Shown: positions 13,501-28,500 of the stretch, one piece after another | Numbering within the stretch: the first letter of the stretch is position 1 | Layout of the letters: the number at the start of each line of letters is the position of its first letter | Assembly: GCA_947359465.1 (NCBI GenBank) | Contig: OX375876.1 | Span: 84,032,359-84,096,358 of the forward strand | Reading direction: 5' to 3' | DNA: 64,000 nt | From: Metellina segmentata | Taxonomy: Eukaryota > Arthropoda > Arachnida > Araneae > Tetragnathidae | Position numbers and translations under genes: made by a program | Notes under the pieces: model-generated | Databases searched by the model: none | The model's input: the letters and a program-made list of their open reading frames with translations, nothing else | Told to the model about the DNA's origin: nothing

Positions 13501-16500
13501 ACAAGGAACATTGTTGAAGAGTTATAATTATCTCTGAACAATTAATTTTTACAATCATCTCTAAAGAAAATCACTATTCCTGAGTAGTGTGATCAAAATG
13601 AATATTATTGTATATTTCTAAGTTGCTCCTTTTTTAAATGGTTATTAAAGCATAAATAGATAACTCATAAAAATATTCCAAAAATACTTACAGTGGTTCA
13701 TTTGGGTAGCAGCCCGATCAAATACATCCAAAATATCCTTTAAGTCACTCTCCGTAATACCTAAATTTACATTAAAGATAGAAAATGTGTTGGTTTTATG
13801 ATAATTTTAATATAAATTCCATATTTATAACTAGATCATACCATGTGAAATAATCAAAAATATGAAAAGGCATGAGGCCCTATGGTTACATTTTGAGGAT
13901 TTGCAATTTTGAAGACCAGTTATGAAATCTCTTAAATCTTGTATGTTTGAAGATGTTTCTCAAAATCTACTTAATGTAGATACATTTTATTTTGTAACCT
14001 GTGAAAATATTTACCTTCTATCTACTTGCAAACAATTTGAATCATATTTAATTTAAAATTTTGTTTCAAAAATGAAAATTTGTCAACTTTGACAAAATGA
14101 GGGCTTATAACAGGTTTTAAGGTCTAAAAAAGTGACTAATTGAACAAAAAAAGTGACAAAAAGTGACTAATCAAGCAAAAAAGTGACAAATAACAATAAT
14201 GTTAAATAATGCTAAATATATTCAAGTATAAAGATAGAAAAGGAAAAGATCCTCCCCAGCCACCCCTATAGTTTCTTTCCTTTCTTTGGAAGGATATTTT
14301 ATTTTCTTCCATATTTAAAAAGTACATCATTTAAAAATATTAACATAAAAATAAAAAAATTGTAATTAGGATTTTTAAATTCGTTATTTTTTTACACAGC
14401 TTGAAGAATTTCTTCCTTTTCTTTGTGAAAGATGTCTCATTTTTTTGTTAAAAAAGTCTGAAATTAATTTTGTATTTTTCTTCTCAATAGAAGAATGTGC
14501 ATTTTTTAAAGTCTGTCTTTGCTGACCAGCATCATCTGAGACTTTTGACGCTCCTTCAATCATTGCCTGAGAACACAAGTGCTGCTTCCTTAAAATCTTT
14601 ATTTTTTATTGCCTTCTTGAGCCTGTCATTGGCTTCCTTTAATAATTTTGAAGTACTGTCCAACACCTCATCCCTTCCTTACGCATAATTTTAAGTTTTC
14701 ATTCTTCTTCTATCACATTTCTTTTCTTTGCCAGCTGCTTTAAATTTTTTTTTCTCTGCTTCAAGTCTATCTTTTTCTTTCCAGTCTTTCTTTAATTTTT
14801 CTTGTGCCTTACGTTTTATTTCTTCTAAATAGGCTTTGTAGGGTTTCATGGTTCCCACACCTTTATCCAAAAAAAATTCAAGGACTTTTCAAAACCCAAA
14901 ACAAATTTTTCAAGGACCTAAAAATTTTTATAACGACCTAAAACAAGGCGTACACAAAAGTTGTCAATTAAAAAGAAAAATGTGAATATAAAAAAAGACA
15001 TTTTTTTTTAAGCTACTGATAGTCAAGAAAATAAAGTTTATCATCAATCTTGGTTATAATTTGGACTTTCTTTTTTTTATTTTACTTTTTGTCTCAATGC
15101 TATCAGGCTACTTGCACACATTTCAATTTCGGTCGTGCAATAAAATATTGTACGATAAATTCTTTTAGTCGCACGAAGAAGAGTAAGGGAGCTTGCACAC
15201 ACGGTTCGATCGACATGACACAATCTATATTTTCTTGTCGTCCACTGCCTACAACAGACGGCTGTCATGGTTTATTTTGTTTGAGTAACAAAATAAATAA
15301 AAAGTTTTGACTGGTGTTAGGGCTTCTTTATTATCTTGGCTGAGTGTCTATCTTTGTAATCGTTGAAGATAGAGAAAAAATTTCAACGAATTTGAAATCT
15401 GCAGAAAATTTTACAACTTAAGGAATCTTAATGTGATTTTCTTAATTTTTTTTTTAATTGTAACTTTTATATTTTTGCAATAAGAATTTGGTTTCATTTC
15501 TTTGGATGCGTGCCAGGTTTCCAATGACGTCCTGACTGCTAAAGCTATGGTTTCCTAAGAAAGCAGTGCTGTTATCTAGCGAACGTGATACGTCATGATG
15601 TGGCGAGCATAACAAGACGGCTATCTTAACGTAGACCAGAGGTGTCAACTTAGACAGACAGAATACTGTGGAAAATGGACGATCTAGACGTAGCATTACT
15701 AGTATATCTTGTAGTGTCAAAGCGGGAAACACCGGTTTCATTCAGAATGACGATCAAATGCAAGACGAAATCACACAATTATGTACTAATTTAAAAAAAA
15801 TCAAGTACTTTCAAGGACTTTTCACCAAGTTCCCTAATTTTCAAGGACTTTCAAGGGCCCCTAGTTAGGAAAAAAAAATTCAAGGACTTTTAAGGACTTT
15901 TCAAGGACCGTGGGAACCCTGGGTTTATATGCAACCCTTCCCATATCCATTAGCTTTGATGCGATCGGCACCAAATAAGGTTGATTGTCAAAATTTGCCA
16001 AGCTACTTTAGACCGTCATCGATGCATTGAGTGTGCATTCTGACATTGATGCTCTGTCTCCTGTCAAAGTTCTTCCTGAGGCTGAGCAGTCACGTTCAAT
16101 GTCAGCACTATCATGAGAAAGTGACAGAGCAGCCTTTACTAGCTTTGACACATCTGGGTATTTAGGATCTAACACCACAAATGTCTTGCAGTCTGAAGAA
16201 CTGGTTCAAGTAAACATCAATAGGCTTCATTCTAGATCCTTCTTCCTCAAATTCTCTTTAGAGTAATTTCCACTCATACAATAGTATGTCTGTTGTAATA
16301 TCCCATAGCATTGCCCTTGCAATTTCTAATACTTGTCGAACACTCTCCTATATCTAATTTCTTCTATATTGAATTTCTTAGCATCAAGCTATGTAACCAA
16401 GGATGTTGTGGGGAAATTCAATGAAACAGCGTTCCACTGCCTTTTTGGAAATTAGAGGGTTGCTATTGGTTATTTAATGAATAGATTATCTTATTTGTTG

Positions 16501-19500
16501 ATACTTGAGGCTCCAATTCATTTCGCGAACCAAAACTAATAGTACAGCAGCTGGCGCCAGCCATATTATGAGTGCCTAAAAAAAATTATAAAAAGGTTTT
16601 CAGAAGGGGTGGGGGGGATTACCCTCCACTTCTAAAAACGTTTTTTATAATTTTTGACACTCAAATGGCACACCTGCCGTGGAGGAAACTAGTCGGGACA
16701 AGTTCCAACGCAAGACAAAATTACACAATATGTACTAGGTTCAAATTTGAATTTTTTTAGATGAAATATGAATTTTTTTAATTGCACACTAAAATTTGTT
16801 CTTCTGCAAATAGAATTTAAGAACTTAAAACCCCTGAAAAAGTGACAAAAGGTGACGTGTTAGAAAACCTGCAAAATTAAAAAGGTGTCTATGGGCTTAA
16901 AGAAATTTAAAGACGACATTAAGATTTGTGTTACAGAAATAGCAAAATATTTTTTTTTAATTTAATATACTTTAATATAAAATTTTCTTTCTATTGAATT
17001 GTATATTTCATAACTACAATTTTAATATTTTGTTATAAGTATGATAAAATTATTCCTGATGTTTGGAAGTTTGCTCATTTTTCCTTCACCTTCAAAATTG
17101 CAAAGGAAAGTAACAAAATGATGATTTTCCTATCTAAATAGGTATACAAAATCAAATGCAGGAAAGTTTGGAGGAAAACATTATTTTAGAGGAATATAGT
17201 AAAATGTTTATTACATGTAAAAAGATTAAGGATTGCCTTTTGAGACCAAAAGCAACAGTAACAAATTTGGAAACATGTAAGGACACAGTATTGGCCCATC
17301 ACCCAATTGGCAAGTATAAATGACTATTTGGATAGGTCTGGCAGGTTACCATATTCCAAAATTATTATCAGTACTGGCAATGATTTTTATTGCCAATCAT
17401 AACATTTGCTTCTAATTCTAAAGCAAAAGACAATAATGCAAATTTCACGACAAAATATACAGGGATAGAAGTGACCATATGATAAAATATAGTATTTTTT
17501 TACAAAAAATATAGGACAATAATAGATAATTTCGCACCCCATTTTCACCTTGATATGATCAATCCTGAGAATAATACATCTATGATTTCAAATAAATGAT
17601 AGCAGGTCTCATGCCAAAATGTACAGTAATTACAACTAATCATTTAACATTTTAAATAAATGCCAAAAATGTCTTTATCCCTATTCCCAATTTACTTTTG
17701 TTGATAAGTAAGAAAATTAAATTTATAAAACACACCAACACAGTAACCAATCTTCACACACCAATAATTAGAAACCTTAAAAAGCATATAGTAAATTTCT
17801 CTTTACCACAATTTATAAACTCTGAAGTAAATTACTTTACCATAATTTACACAAACTCTGAAATATACATAACATAAAAGAATAAAAATATTGATTTTTT
17901 TTCCTCTAAATATTATCTATGGGTTAAAAAACTATTTTTCACATTATTACAAACTTAATAATTTTATTAAATAGCATAAATATTATAAGAAAAAATAAGT
18001 CGACAGTAAAAACAAAAATTAGCATAATTATAGCTTTTCAACGATTAACAAATCGCTAAAAATATACTTTATTTAAAACAAATCAAAACCTGTTTTGGTA
18101 CAGCTTCAGTCTACATTTATAGCGGTCTTGACACACTTCTAGTAGCAAGTAATGACAGATTAAAGAAACTAATCTATATTACGGTTATTGCGAAAAACCA
18201 ACTTCGGCCCAAGCGGATAGTTTAAAATTTTCATTTTGAATATTTTAAGAAAGTTCTTCCAAAGTCCGTTAGGCCCAGTGCATCGATCAGATTTTTCAAT
18301 GTGTGGTGCCGCTGCGGTTTTATTTACAACCTATTTTCAAATATATGGAGGGGGAAAATAACTGCATCCATGAAGAAATATAGGACATATAGGGCGATTA
18401 CTGAAATATAGGAAAATATAGGACGTTTTTAAAGGTTTAGAAAAATATATAGGAAATATAGGACGACTTTGATCCCTGAATATACATCTTGGTCAATAAT
18501 GTTGAAAAGTTAATATGTTCAGTTTTCATTCAATTAAAAACGCATTTTTCAAAATTCAAAAATGAGTTTTTTATCATTTTACTTTTTAAATGTTTCATTT
18601 TCTTTATTAAGGAATAGAAACACAATTACTAAATTACACCACTCGATTTGTCATAAGAAGCATTTCATTAATAATTTTTAATGTTGTCTTTCCATTTCTA
18701 GATACCAGAGCAATTTTGAATTTGTAGCAAATGGAGATACTTTCTATTTTTGACCATCTCTTAGGTTTAACAAAGGCGATGATTAAATTCTATTCTGACT
18801 TTCCTATGAGACCTTTTTCTGAAGAATGTAACAATAAATGCGCAATAACTTCATGAAATATAGGATCACAAACTTTTAGTGATAATAAAAGTCCACATTT
18901 GCGTGATCGTCAACTTTTAATGTCAATATATAACAATTATACCTAACATTTTACAGTTGTTCATTGCTATAGGTGACCTATTTAACTAATTTTCATTAAA
19001 ATCAGTGATATGTCAGTCCCAGCTGATTTGTTCCTTGTTCATGGAATGACCTAAGTATAAAAAATATCACTATACAGAAATTGAAAATCAGACAATTACC
19101 TCGAGATTCAGTTTTCTGCTTATCTATTCGTCTTCTTAGGTAATCCAGGTATGTCAACCACAATTCTTTGAAATCCTCTGCTTTCGTGAAACCCATTATA
19201 AGGGCATTTTCAAATACCTCTATAATGAAGAAGCTTAAATCATTGATTCTATTAAACACTATTAAAATTTTTCAATCAAAAACATCCAGCTAGCAAATTG
19301 CATATTTAAAAAACTAAGTGCTCCATTGGCTTTGTAACAATTTTAAAATTCCATCAAATGTGGGAATAGCAATTCCAACTCCAATTTATATGATGGAAGA
19401 ATTGTTATTCTGGAAAACATTTGTTGAATGCTGGCATATTTTAGTTCAAAGATTGAATAAAAAAGATTATATGTATTAATATTTTACTACAATATTACCA

Positions 19501-22500
19501 TGTATATAAATTAGTACATTCATGTGAATTTATATTATCAGAAAAAGAGGAAGCTTGTAAAATTTATCAAGCTGATATATCAAATTGCGTATGTCATTTG
19601 GAGATAAGAGGTTGATCCAAACCGGTAGTGCTTTGATTGAAATGCAAGAAAATAACGTTCATGAGCTACTTTGAAAACAATTCACTATATAACAAACTAC
19701 TTCATTTTCTATTTTCGTATAGTTGATATTTCAGTTTTTTGAACAAATAATTAATTTATCTAATTTGAAATTTAAACTTGTAATTTTAAAAATATAAATA
19801 TCTATTGTAATGAAACTAAAATTTCAATTGTAATCAAGATTGATATAGTAGAAATGGAAATTCTGAAACAAATTTTATCAATACTAAGGGGCTCTGCCCC
19901 CTGCTCGTCAACCCCTGGGAATACACTCCTTTAGCAGAGTCCATCACCTCCGACGGAAAAACCTCCACCCCCCTCCTCGTCTACGCATGCAATCCCATTT
20001 GGTTTGTTTCGCAAACCAACTCTTTTTGCAGAGTCAATCTCCTGAGACGGCTAAACCATCTTAATAATTCGTATAATCCTGACTTTACTTTCTGGTCCAT
20101 GACGTCACAGCGAGGGCTTTGCTCTCTGCTTGCTAACCCCCAGTGATTTCTACGCAATCTCATTTAGTTTGCTTCTCAAACCAACATTCCTTTCGCAAGT
20201 GATTTTTCTTTTCTTTTTTTTTTAAACTTTTAACACATAATGCACCCAAACTAATAACTGCATCAGTAAAAAACCTTTGCGATCTTGTTCCCTGTACAAT
20301 TTTGAATAAACCATGCTAATATCAAAATTTTTGGATGTGTACTTTTTCGCAAAACCGTACAAGAATCGATGGGGAAAAGCGAGTTCAGCCCTTTGGACTC
20401 TGAGCCAGACGCGACAGCAAGTTTCAACTGAAAAATTGTTTTGATCGTTGCTATGGGGATTTTAAGCTACAATAAATTTCTATAACTGGCAAACCCGTTA
20501 GCAAAAAATGCAACCTTTTGTTTCACCGATTCCTCTGCGCGCAATCAACAATTTGTACACTTTCTCTAAATTAATACTTTTCCTCACATCAAGTTTATTT
20601 ATGAACAAATTTTTAAAATAATTATACAGTACAACTTGCTTATAACGAGCCCTGTTTTAAGAAGAACGCAAATTTAACGAGGAAATTGGAAATACTTGGT
20701 TGTTACAATGTTAAGTCTATGTGAGCATAACTCGCTTTTAACAAGTAAACCCAGGTTATAGCGAGCAATATTTTAGTGATTCAGAAAATTTCTATTGACT
20801 TCCACCAATCCAGCTCAGTTAATTCTTTTTGGAACCGAATTCCACAAGTATTATCCAGCCTATAGACCAAGGGGTCACCAGAAGTTTTAAATCAAACATT
20901 CGTAAGCACTTGATTTTGATGCTTTTCGATAGAGAGTGGTAACTTTTTTTTTAATATAGAGAGAAAAGAAAATACCTATTTCTATTATTCCTCATTTAAC
21001 TGTCACGTAATTTAATTCGTTTTAATTCAGTAAAATAGAAAGTATATCGTCAAGAAAAGAAAGGAATTGGCTCTAGTTTGACCAAATATAATTTGATGCT
21101 TAGAGTTAAAGCTGCTTGAAGTGAAGAGACAAAAGGCAAAAAATTGGGTAGGAATGCTTTCACATTTTTCTTAACATTTGTACTTTTTTAATGAAGGTGA
21201 CCAAATACCTTTTGTGTGTTTGATTTTAAAAGTTATATTTTAAATATTTTTAGCAAAAATTTTATAGTTATTTGAATATTTTAACAGAAGACTAAAATAG
21301 AATAGCAGTGTTTCATGAGGATGAAATTGCAATTTTAACTATACCTATAAAGTAGTTAGAAACATGAGTTGGCTGAATACGAATTGTGATTGACGGTAAA
21401 TTAAATTTACATAGAGTATCTGGTTATCCCATTTCACTATTCTTTGAATTATAAGTAATTTTGTAAGACTTTCACTATAAATGTAATTAAACAGAAAACA
21501 AAGGTATACAATTTAAGGATAAATTATGGTAAAAAAATAAATATATGTACCTATTATTTTTTCATGGGGTTCTTCGTAACGTTCTAAAGCTCTTCCATAA
21601 CTAGACCACAAGTGGACAGACCATGGGCAATTTCTAACTGCTCGCTCATGAACTGGTAGTGACATATCGTGTATTTTTATCACACTATCCTGAAAAACAA
21701 ATGTGGATATTCTGTCTAAGCATAAGTTAAGAAGTACAAATAACGGTACAGCTACACTCTACGTTTATGAGCGATGGCAACGGCCTTGGCGATTTTTTTT
21801 TGGTGCACTTCTAAAGTCGCCAAGGAAATAATTATTTCCTAACTCTTTTTCTGTCACAAATTTTTTTCTTTTTACAACACACTTTTTAAGCACATTTCAG
21901 AACGTTTTGAAAAGTATATATTTTTAAAACTTTCACAAAAGTAGTAAGCTTAAGCACATATCAAAACACATTTGTGAATCAGCAGAGAAACTAAGTTACG
22001 AATGTTGGGTAAGAATACCCTGAAACTTATCAATTACACTAAATACAGTGGGCATGTTGAAAAAGAAAAAGATTTACAAAAGAAAATAAAGCAAGAAATA
22101 ATACAACCTGATAACGTCAGAATTCTTTCGTAAAAAAATAATGAAAACGAAAATGGTCAAAACAAACAAAACTCTTAATCCTGTCGTGAAAACTATTATA
22201 ATAAAATAAAAATTCCACAACTGTCAAAATACAAATAAATGGACCAATGGTATCACAGAAAACGATTTAAAAGGAACAATGCAATCAAAGGATATTTTAA
22301 AAACAAATTAACCAATGGGAGGAAAGAAAAAATTTCAAACAAATCAATGAAATCAAACGATTTTAACGGATTTTTCAAGAACTTTCTAGAATATTCAAAT
22401 TGAAAATCTCTGTTTGCCGAGGTTGCCATGAAAACCACAACAACAGTAACGAAAGATGGGTTGCCTTAATTTATCGTAACTCGCTACTAAAAGTGCGCCA

Positions 22501-25500
22501 AAAAAATCACCAAGCCGTTGCCATCACTCATAAACGTAGAGTGTAGCTGTACCCAAATAACTCTATATTGTAAAGACAAAAGTGTGCCTGATTCCATTAA
22601 TTTCAAACAAATTATACATAACTCATGTCACATACATTTCTAACATCATAAATAAAAAGACATTATTCTCCATTAAAAGGTGGTTCCTTTTAAATTGAAA
22701 TTAATGTCTGAATTAATTTACTGTCTGTCTACCAGGAGAACTGCTCAAGGCACAAAGTCTAGGGACCGGCAGTCGCTGTAGAAACAGGTCTCTTGCATTT
22801 AGAGGAGTTGAGTCAGAGGACGTTTTTCCAAATATGGTGGTGAGTGGTTTAATGACAGGAAGGTGAAAGATATCTTCTTATCTCACAAATGTCTGGACAG
22901 CCATTTATCGATGAGTGCACCTATGTGGCTAACTCAAATGCGTCAAGAATCCCTACAGAAAATGGGCTCAATCTTGTTTCTATGACAGCAAATAGGTAGA
23001 CTTTCTGTCTGGAATAATTCTCATGGTAGACAGAATTAATAATAATATTCAGCAATGAACCAACTTAACACACCATATCTAAAATATAAACAAGTAGAGA
23101 GAAAAAGAATGCTGTTTAAACATATATTGGAAAATGTAATTCAATACACAAATAAATACTTACTATATATTTAGTATAATCTGACCATAACTCATCTTTG
23201 AGACAGTTCTCAATCAAAGCTCTTTCATAAATATTTTGCACACGAATTGGCTGTCCACCTTCTTTTTCAAATTGTATATATTGTTTATATTCCTCGTAAT
23301 GTGGTGTTTCTGAAGCATACTACATACAAAAGAAACGTTTTTAGTCAGTTTACAAACAAATTGTTTGTAGAATAAATGTCACAAAAAAGTGAGAAATTCT
23401 AATCACATTAAAATAAAACATTAAAACCTATATAGATCAATTATAAGACTTCATATATGTACATGGTTCCCACATCTTTATACAAAAAAAATTCAAGGAC
23501 TTTTCAAAACAAAAAATATATATTTTTCAAGGACCTAAACTTTTTTTAAACGACCTAAAACAAGGCAAACACAAAAGTTGTCAATTAAAAAGGAAAATGT
23601 GAAAAATACAAAAAAATACATTATTTTTTTAAACTACCGATAGTCAAGAAAAGAAGGTTATAATTTAAATTTTCTTTTCTCACAGAACCAGTGATTTTTT
23701 TTTTGGACTCAATGTTATCGATCAGGCTACTTGCACATATGTATTTCGGTCGTGCGATAAAATATCTTACGGTAATTCTTTTGGTGGTAAGAAGAAGAGT
23801 ATGGGAGCTTTCTATTTTTTATCTAAACGAAACAATCTTCATTTTGCTGTCGTCCACTGCCTACAACAGACGGTTGTCATGGTTTATTTTATTTGAGAAA
23901 CAAAACAAATCAAAAGTAGAAACTTAAACTAGAGAATAAAAAGCCCTATCTTTGCAATTGTTAAAGATATAGTAAAAATCTTAAAGGATTTGAAATCTGC
24001 AGAAAATTTTGCAACAAAAAAATACCTTAAATGTGATTTTCTTACGAATTTTTTTTTTCAACTGCAACTTTTATATTTTTTACAATAAGAATTTGGCTTT
24101 ATTTCTTTGGATGCATGCTAGGTTTCTAATGACGGCTAAAGCTACGTTTTCCTAAGAAAGTGGTGCTGTTATCTAGCGGCCGTGATACGAAATGATGTGG
24201 TGGACATAACAAGACGGCCATATTAACAGAGACCATAGGTGTCTACTTAGATGGACAGTATACTGTGGAAAATGGACGATCTAGAAGTAGCATTATTAGT
24301 ATATCACATTATGTCAAAGCGCAAAACACTGGCTTCATTCAGAATGACGCTCAAATGGCACACCTGCTATGGAGAAAACTAGTCTAGACAAGTTCCAATG
24401 CAAGACGAAATTACACGATTATCTACTAGTTAAAAAAATCAAGTACTTTCAAGGACTTTTCACCAAGTTCCGTAATTTTCAAGGACTTTCAAGGGCCCCT
24501 AGTAGGGAAAAAAACTAGTCTAGACAAGTTCCAAATGCACAAATGCAAGGCGAAATTACACAATTATCTACCAGTTAAAAAAATCAAGTACTTTCAAGGA
24601 CTTTTCACCAAGTTCCGTAATTTTCAAGGACATTCAAGGGCCCCTGGTAAGGAAAAAAAATTCAAGGACTTTTCAAGGACCGTGGGAACCCTGATGTATA
24701 AACAAAATTGAAATTTGCCAATTCAATAAAAAAGATATTGAATCCTTTGGGTTACCAGACAGCAGAAGCTATCACCAATTTAACCATGTGAATAATTTGA
24801 AATGAACAGTATGTTTAAAGTAAGAAATTTGTACGTTAGTTATTTTTAAATCAACAAAACAATTTTTCTACAATTCTATAAAAAATCCAACAACATATTT
24901 TTCGTGGAGCTCGTATATTCGTATTTAAAACTTTTATTAAATATTCAAATACAGAAATAGTGTGTGCACATTGAAACACAGAAAATTTCTATACAACACA
25001 TACTCATACCAAAGCATCTTCGTATCGCTGTAATTGATCTAGTTTTCGTAATGCTGTATTATACGAATGATCGATAGATAATGCAGAGTTGCATTCTTCC
25101 TGCAATTCTTTAAATTCAATATATGTTTTGTCCATGCCTGTAGAGAAAAAAAATCTCATCAATGTGGACAATATCAAAAAATTTATGCTGTCACTGCAAT
25201 ATGTTCAGTATGAAAAAAAAAATCAAAACTTCAGGAGGCAGAAAACTATTTCATTTTTATTGAATGATGACAAAGGAGATATTTGCACAAGCATGAACTC
25301 TCTCAGTTTAAACAGCTGCATTGAAATTTTGGAAGCTAGATAGTCATTTTCTTGCCTAATAGCTATTTACTAATAAAAATTACATAGAATCGTTATACCT
25401 TAAATCAGTTTGATAGAAATCTAAATTTGAATTATTATATCAAGTACTTTTCATTAAAAAAATTAATTTAAATAAAAATTTTAAATTTTATTTTTCTTTC

Positions 25501-28500
25501 TGTTATCTCTAATATTATAAAAGGAAGTGTTTGTTTGTTTGTCTGTTTGGGGCCGCAAAAACCTGATGATTCTATGGCACTTACAGCAATGAGATTTGGC
25601 ACACAGGTAGTCCCAATTATTAGCAATTTTTGGATCACAAAGAATTTTAAATTCAATTTAGAAGATTTTAAAATGAATTTAATAGTTTTATTCTCCGTCG
25701 CTTTTTCAAATGTGGAGAACTTTTTCTACCCGTGTGATCTAGCAGTCAGGGTTTGGAAACATGCCAAGTTTTTTTCATCCCGAGAACGCTGAGAAAATTA
25801 TTTTTTTCATTTCCCCTTTGATTTTGCACGGCCAAATAAATTTCCAGTCAGATGATAAATCTTTTAACTGAAGTCAGTTCTTTTTTCTACCTCCAAGACC
25901 GTTAAAGATAGAGTAAAAATTTCAACGGATTTGAAATCTGCGGAAAATTTCAGTTTAAATTGATAACTAAAAATATGATTTTCTTTAAATAAATAATTTT
26001 TTAATTGAATATATCTTCAGCGGATATGAAATCTACGGAAAATTTTACACCAGATTAATACCTGACATCACGGCGTTGCCCGTGGTGTTGGTTTGCAGTG
26101 CACCACGGGCAACGTCGGGCTAGCAACGCAGTGGCTAGTGTTTAATAACATTGAAAATGAAATAACTGAACATGATGCATGTTATTTTATGTATTCAAAT
26201 AAGTTGAAGAATTTGTTATTCTTTATCTTTAAAGACACAAATACATGTTCAGTTTAAACGCTCTATAATATTAGAATTAGTGCAAACTAAAAAAAACTAG
26301 CAACAGAATGAACAAAATTTTGGGTTGATTAAGAAAGATAGTAGTTTTTAGTCCACTATTGGAAAACAGGTGTTTAGTTTATTTTCAAAAGATAATGTTT
26401 GCTGGCAAAAGTTGAATGAAGTATAATTCTGTATCTGTGTTATAAAATATATTAACTAGTGACATAAATCAAAATTGAATACATATTTTTCTAAATTTAA
26501 TCAATATTTTTACCAGAAAAAAACACTACATTACTCTTACATCAGTCAGAATACATTGCATCATAAAATTACGTAAAAGGACAAATTAAATATTCATTAA
26601 TGCCTTTTAATTTAAAAACTAAAACGCACTTAGTTTTTCATATAAACAGTACTAAATGATGCAAGTCAATGAAAAATGAACAGTGTTAGAGAAAGTAAAA
26701 TAACTTACCAATCAAAGGAATTGTAAGTTGACGCTTAAAAATATTATAAATTCGATTCACTTGTTTTTGAATATCTTCAGAGCTTGCATTTTGATTCTGC
26801 AGGATTGAAATGAACACATTATATAAGAGTTTGAAAAAATTCATTTCATCATTTTCAAGAAATGATCAAACAAATAAAAAGTTATGTTAAGGATTTAAGT
26901 ATATCTATAGTGAAATAAAAAAAAATTTAAACTAAAATGTTCTGTTCAGATGAACATTTTAATAAAAAAACAAAATATCAAACAGTTAATTTTTAAAGTA
27001 TAGTATAAGAACCATTTCCTTAGTTATTGGTGTAGTATCCATATCACTGATATTTTCATAAAGATTCAGGTATTTATAACAATCGAAATTGGTTAGTAAC
27101 TGGGCATTAACAGAAATCACAATATGGAAAGGTTATGTCATTGGCAAAACTCACAAATTCCTCAAGATAAAATTTAACATGCAAGGAAGACAAAAAAAGC
27201 AATATTTTCATAAAGATTCAGGTATTTATAACAATCGAAATTGGTTAGTAACTGGGCATTAGCAGAAATCACAATATGGAAAGGTTATGTCATTGGCAAA
27301 ACTCACAAATTCCTCAAGATAAAATTTAACATGCAAGGAAGACAAAAAAAGCAATCCAACCTTTATATACTGAAGATAAACAGTTTCAAATTCTCGATAA
27401 GCTTCCCATATTAAGCAACCCTGCGTAACATGAATTCCAACAAATGTAAGGGCTCTTTCAAAAATTTCTCTAGCATTTTCAAGTCCTTCAGCTTCCCATG
27501 AGTCACCAATGGAGCCAATTGAAAATTGTACATAATCCAACCAAATAGAAACACCTGGAAATACAGGGTAAAACAATTCAAAATATTAAATGTTAGTAAA
27601 ATATAATAAATGCAAACCATACCACATTCATGCTTTTTTTTAAACAGGGATGAACTAGATTCGGTGTTATAACAGTGATGATACATTAAATGTATCATCA
27701 AAATAAATTTAATATAATGCAATGCATTTTTAAAAGAGTATGTATTCATAAAACTCCATAAGTTAACAATTTTTTAAATTTCAACATGTATTTTGAAAGC
27801 AAAGATTTTTTATTTCCTTTTGTAATATAAATATTATATAGAGAGGGTGATAGAACACAATGAAACAAACACCTTTCGCCATAGAATGTATGGTTACAAG
27901 TGCAATGGTTAGTCGCTAGAGAGCGCAGTCAAACGCTTGTATAAAAGAGGTTTTCGCACCAAGCGTCAGTCACGACTGGAAATGGCTGAATATTCTAATG
28001 CTGTGTAAGCAGACATAAATTTTGTTTACAGCCAAAATGTGTGAAAAACATGTTACAAAACGATACCCAGGAAATCCACATCCAACTTCCCTTCCAAGAG
28101 TTGCACACATGCAAAAATCTTGTGATGGGGGAATACGCCTGCTATGAAAGCGCAAAGTGATCTCTGTAAAGGCATTGTGCTATTACTGTCGGCCAGACCG
28201 TAAACAAAATGCGTCTGTTTTCAACGCATTCAAATATTTAGTCATTTCCAGTCGTGACTGACATTTGGTGCGAAAACCTCACTTTTATACAAGTGTTTGA
28301 CTGCACTCTCTAGCAACTAACCATTGCACCATACATTCTATGATGAAAAGTATTTATTTCATTGTGTTCCATCACCCTTAGAAGTTTGTCGTATTAGTTT
28401 ACTCACCCTGTGTGTATAGATATACAGAGGCTGTTCACACATTTTTTAGACAATGTATACTGTATTCACAAAACTAAATTTCTTAAAATTCTTGTGTTTT

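Noticed and set aside
15050..15310. Overlapping plus and minus frames at 15.05-15.31 kb
   Set aside because: Both lie within the non-autonomous hAT-like element; the corresponding region of its second copy is not open in the same way.
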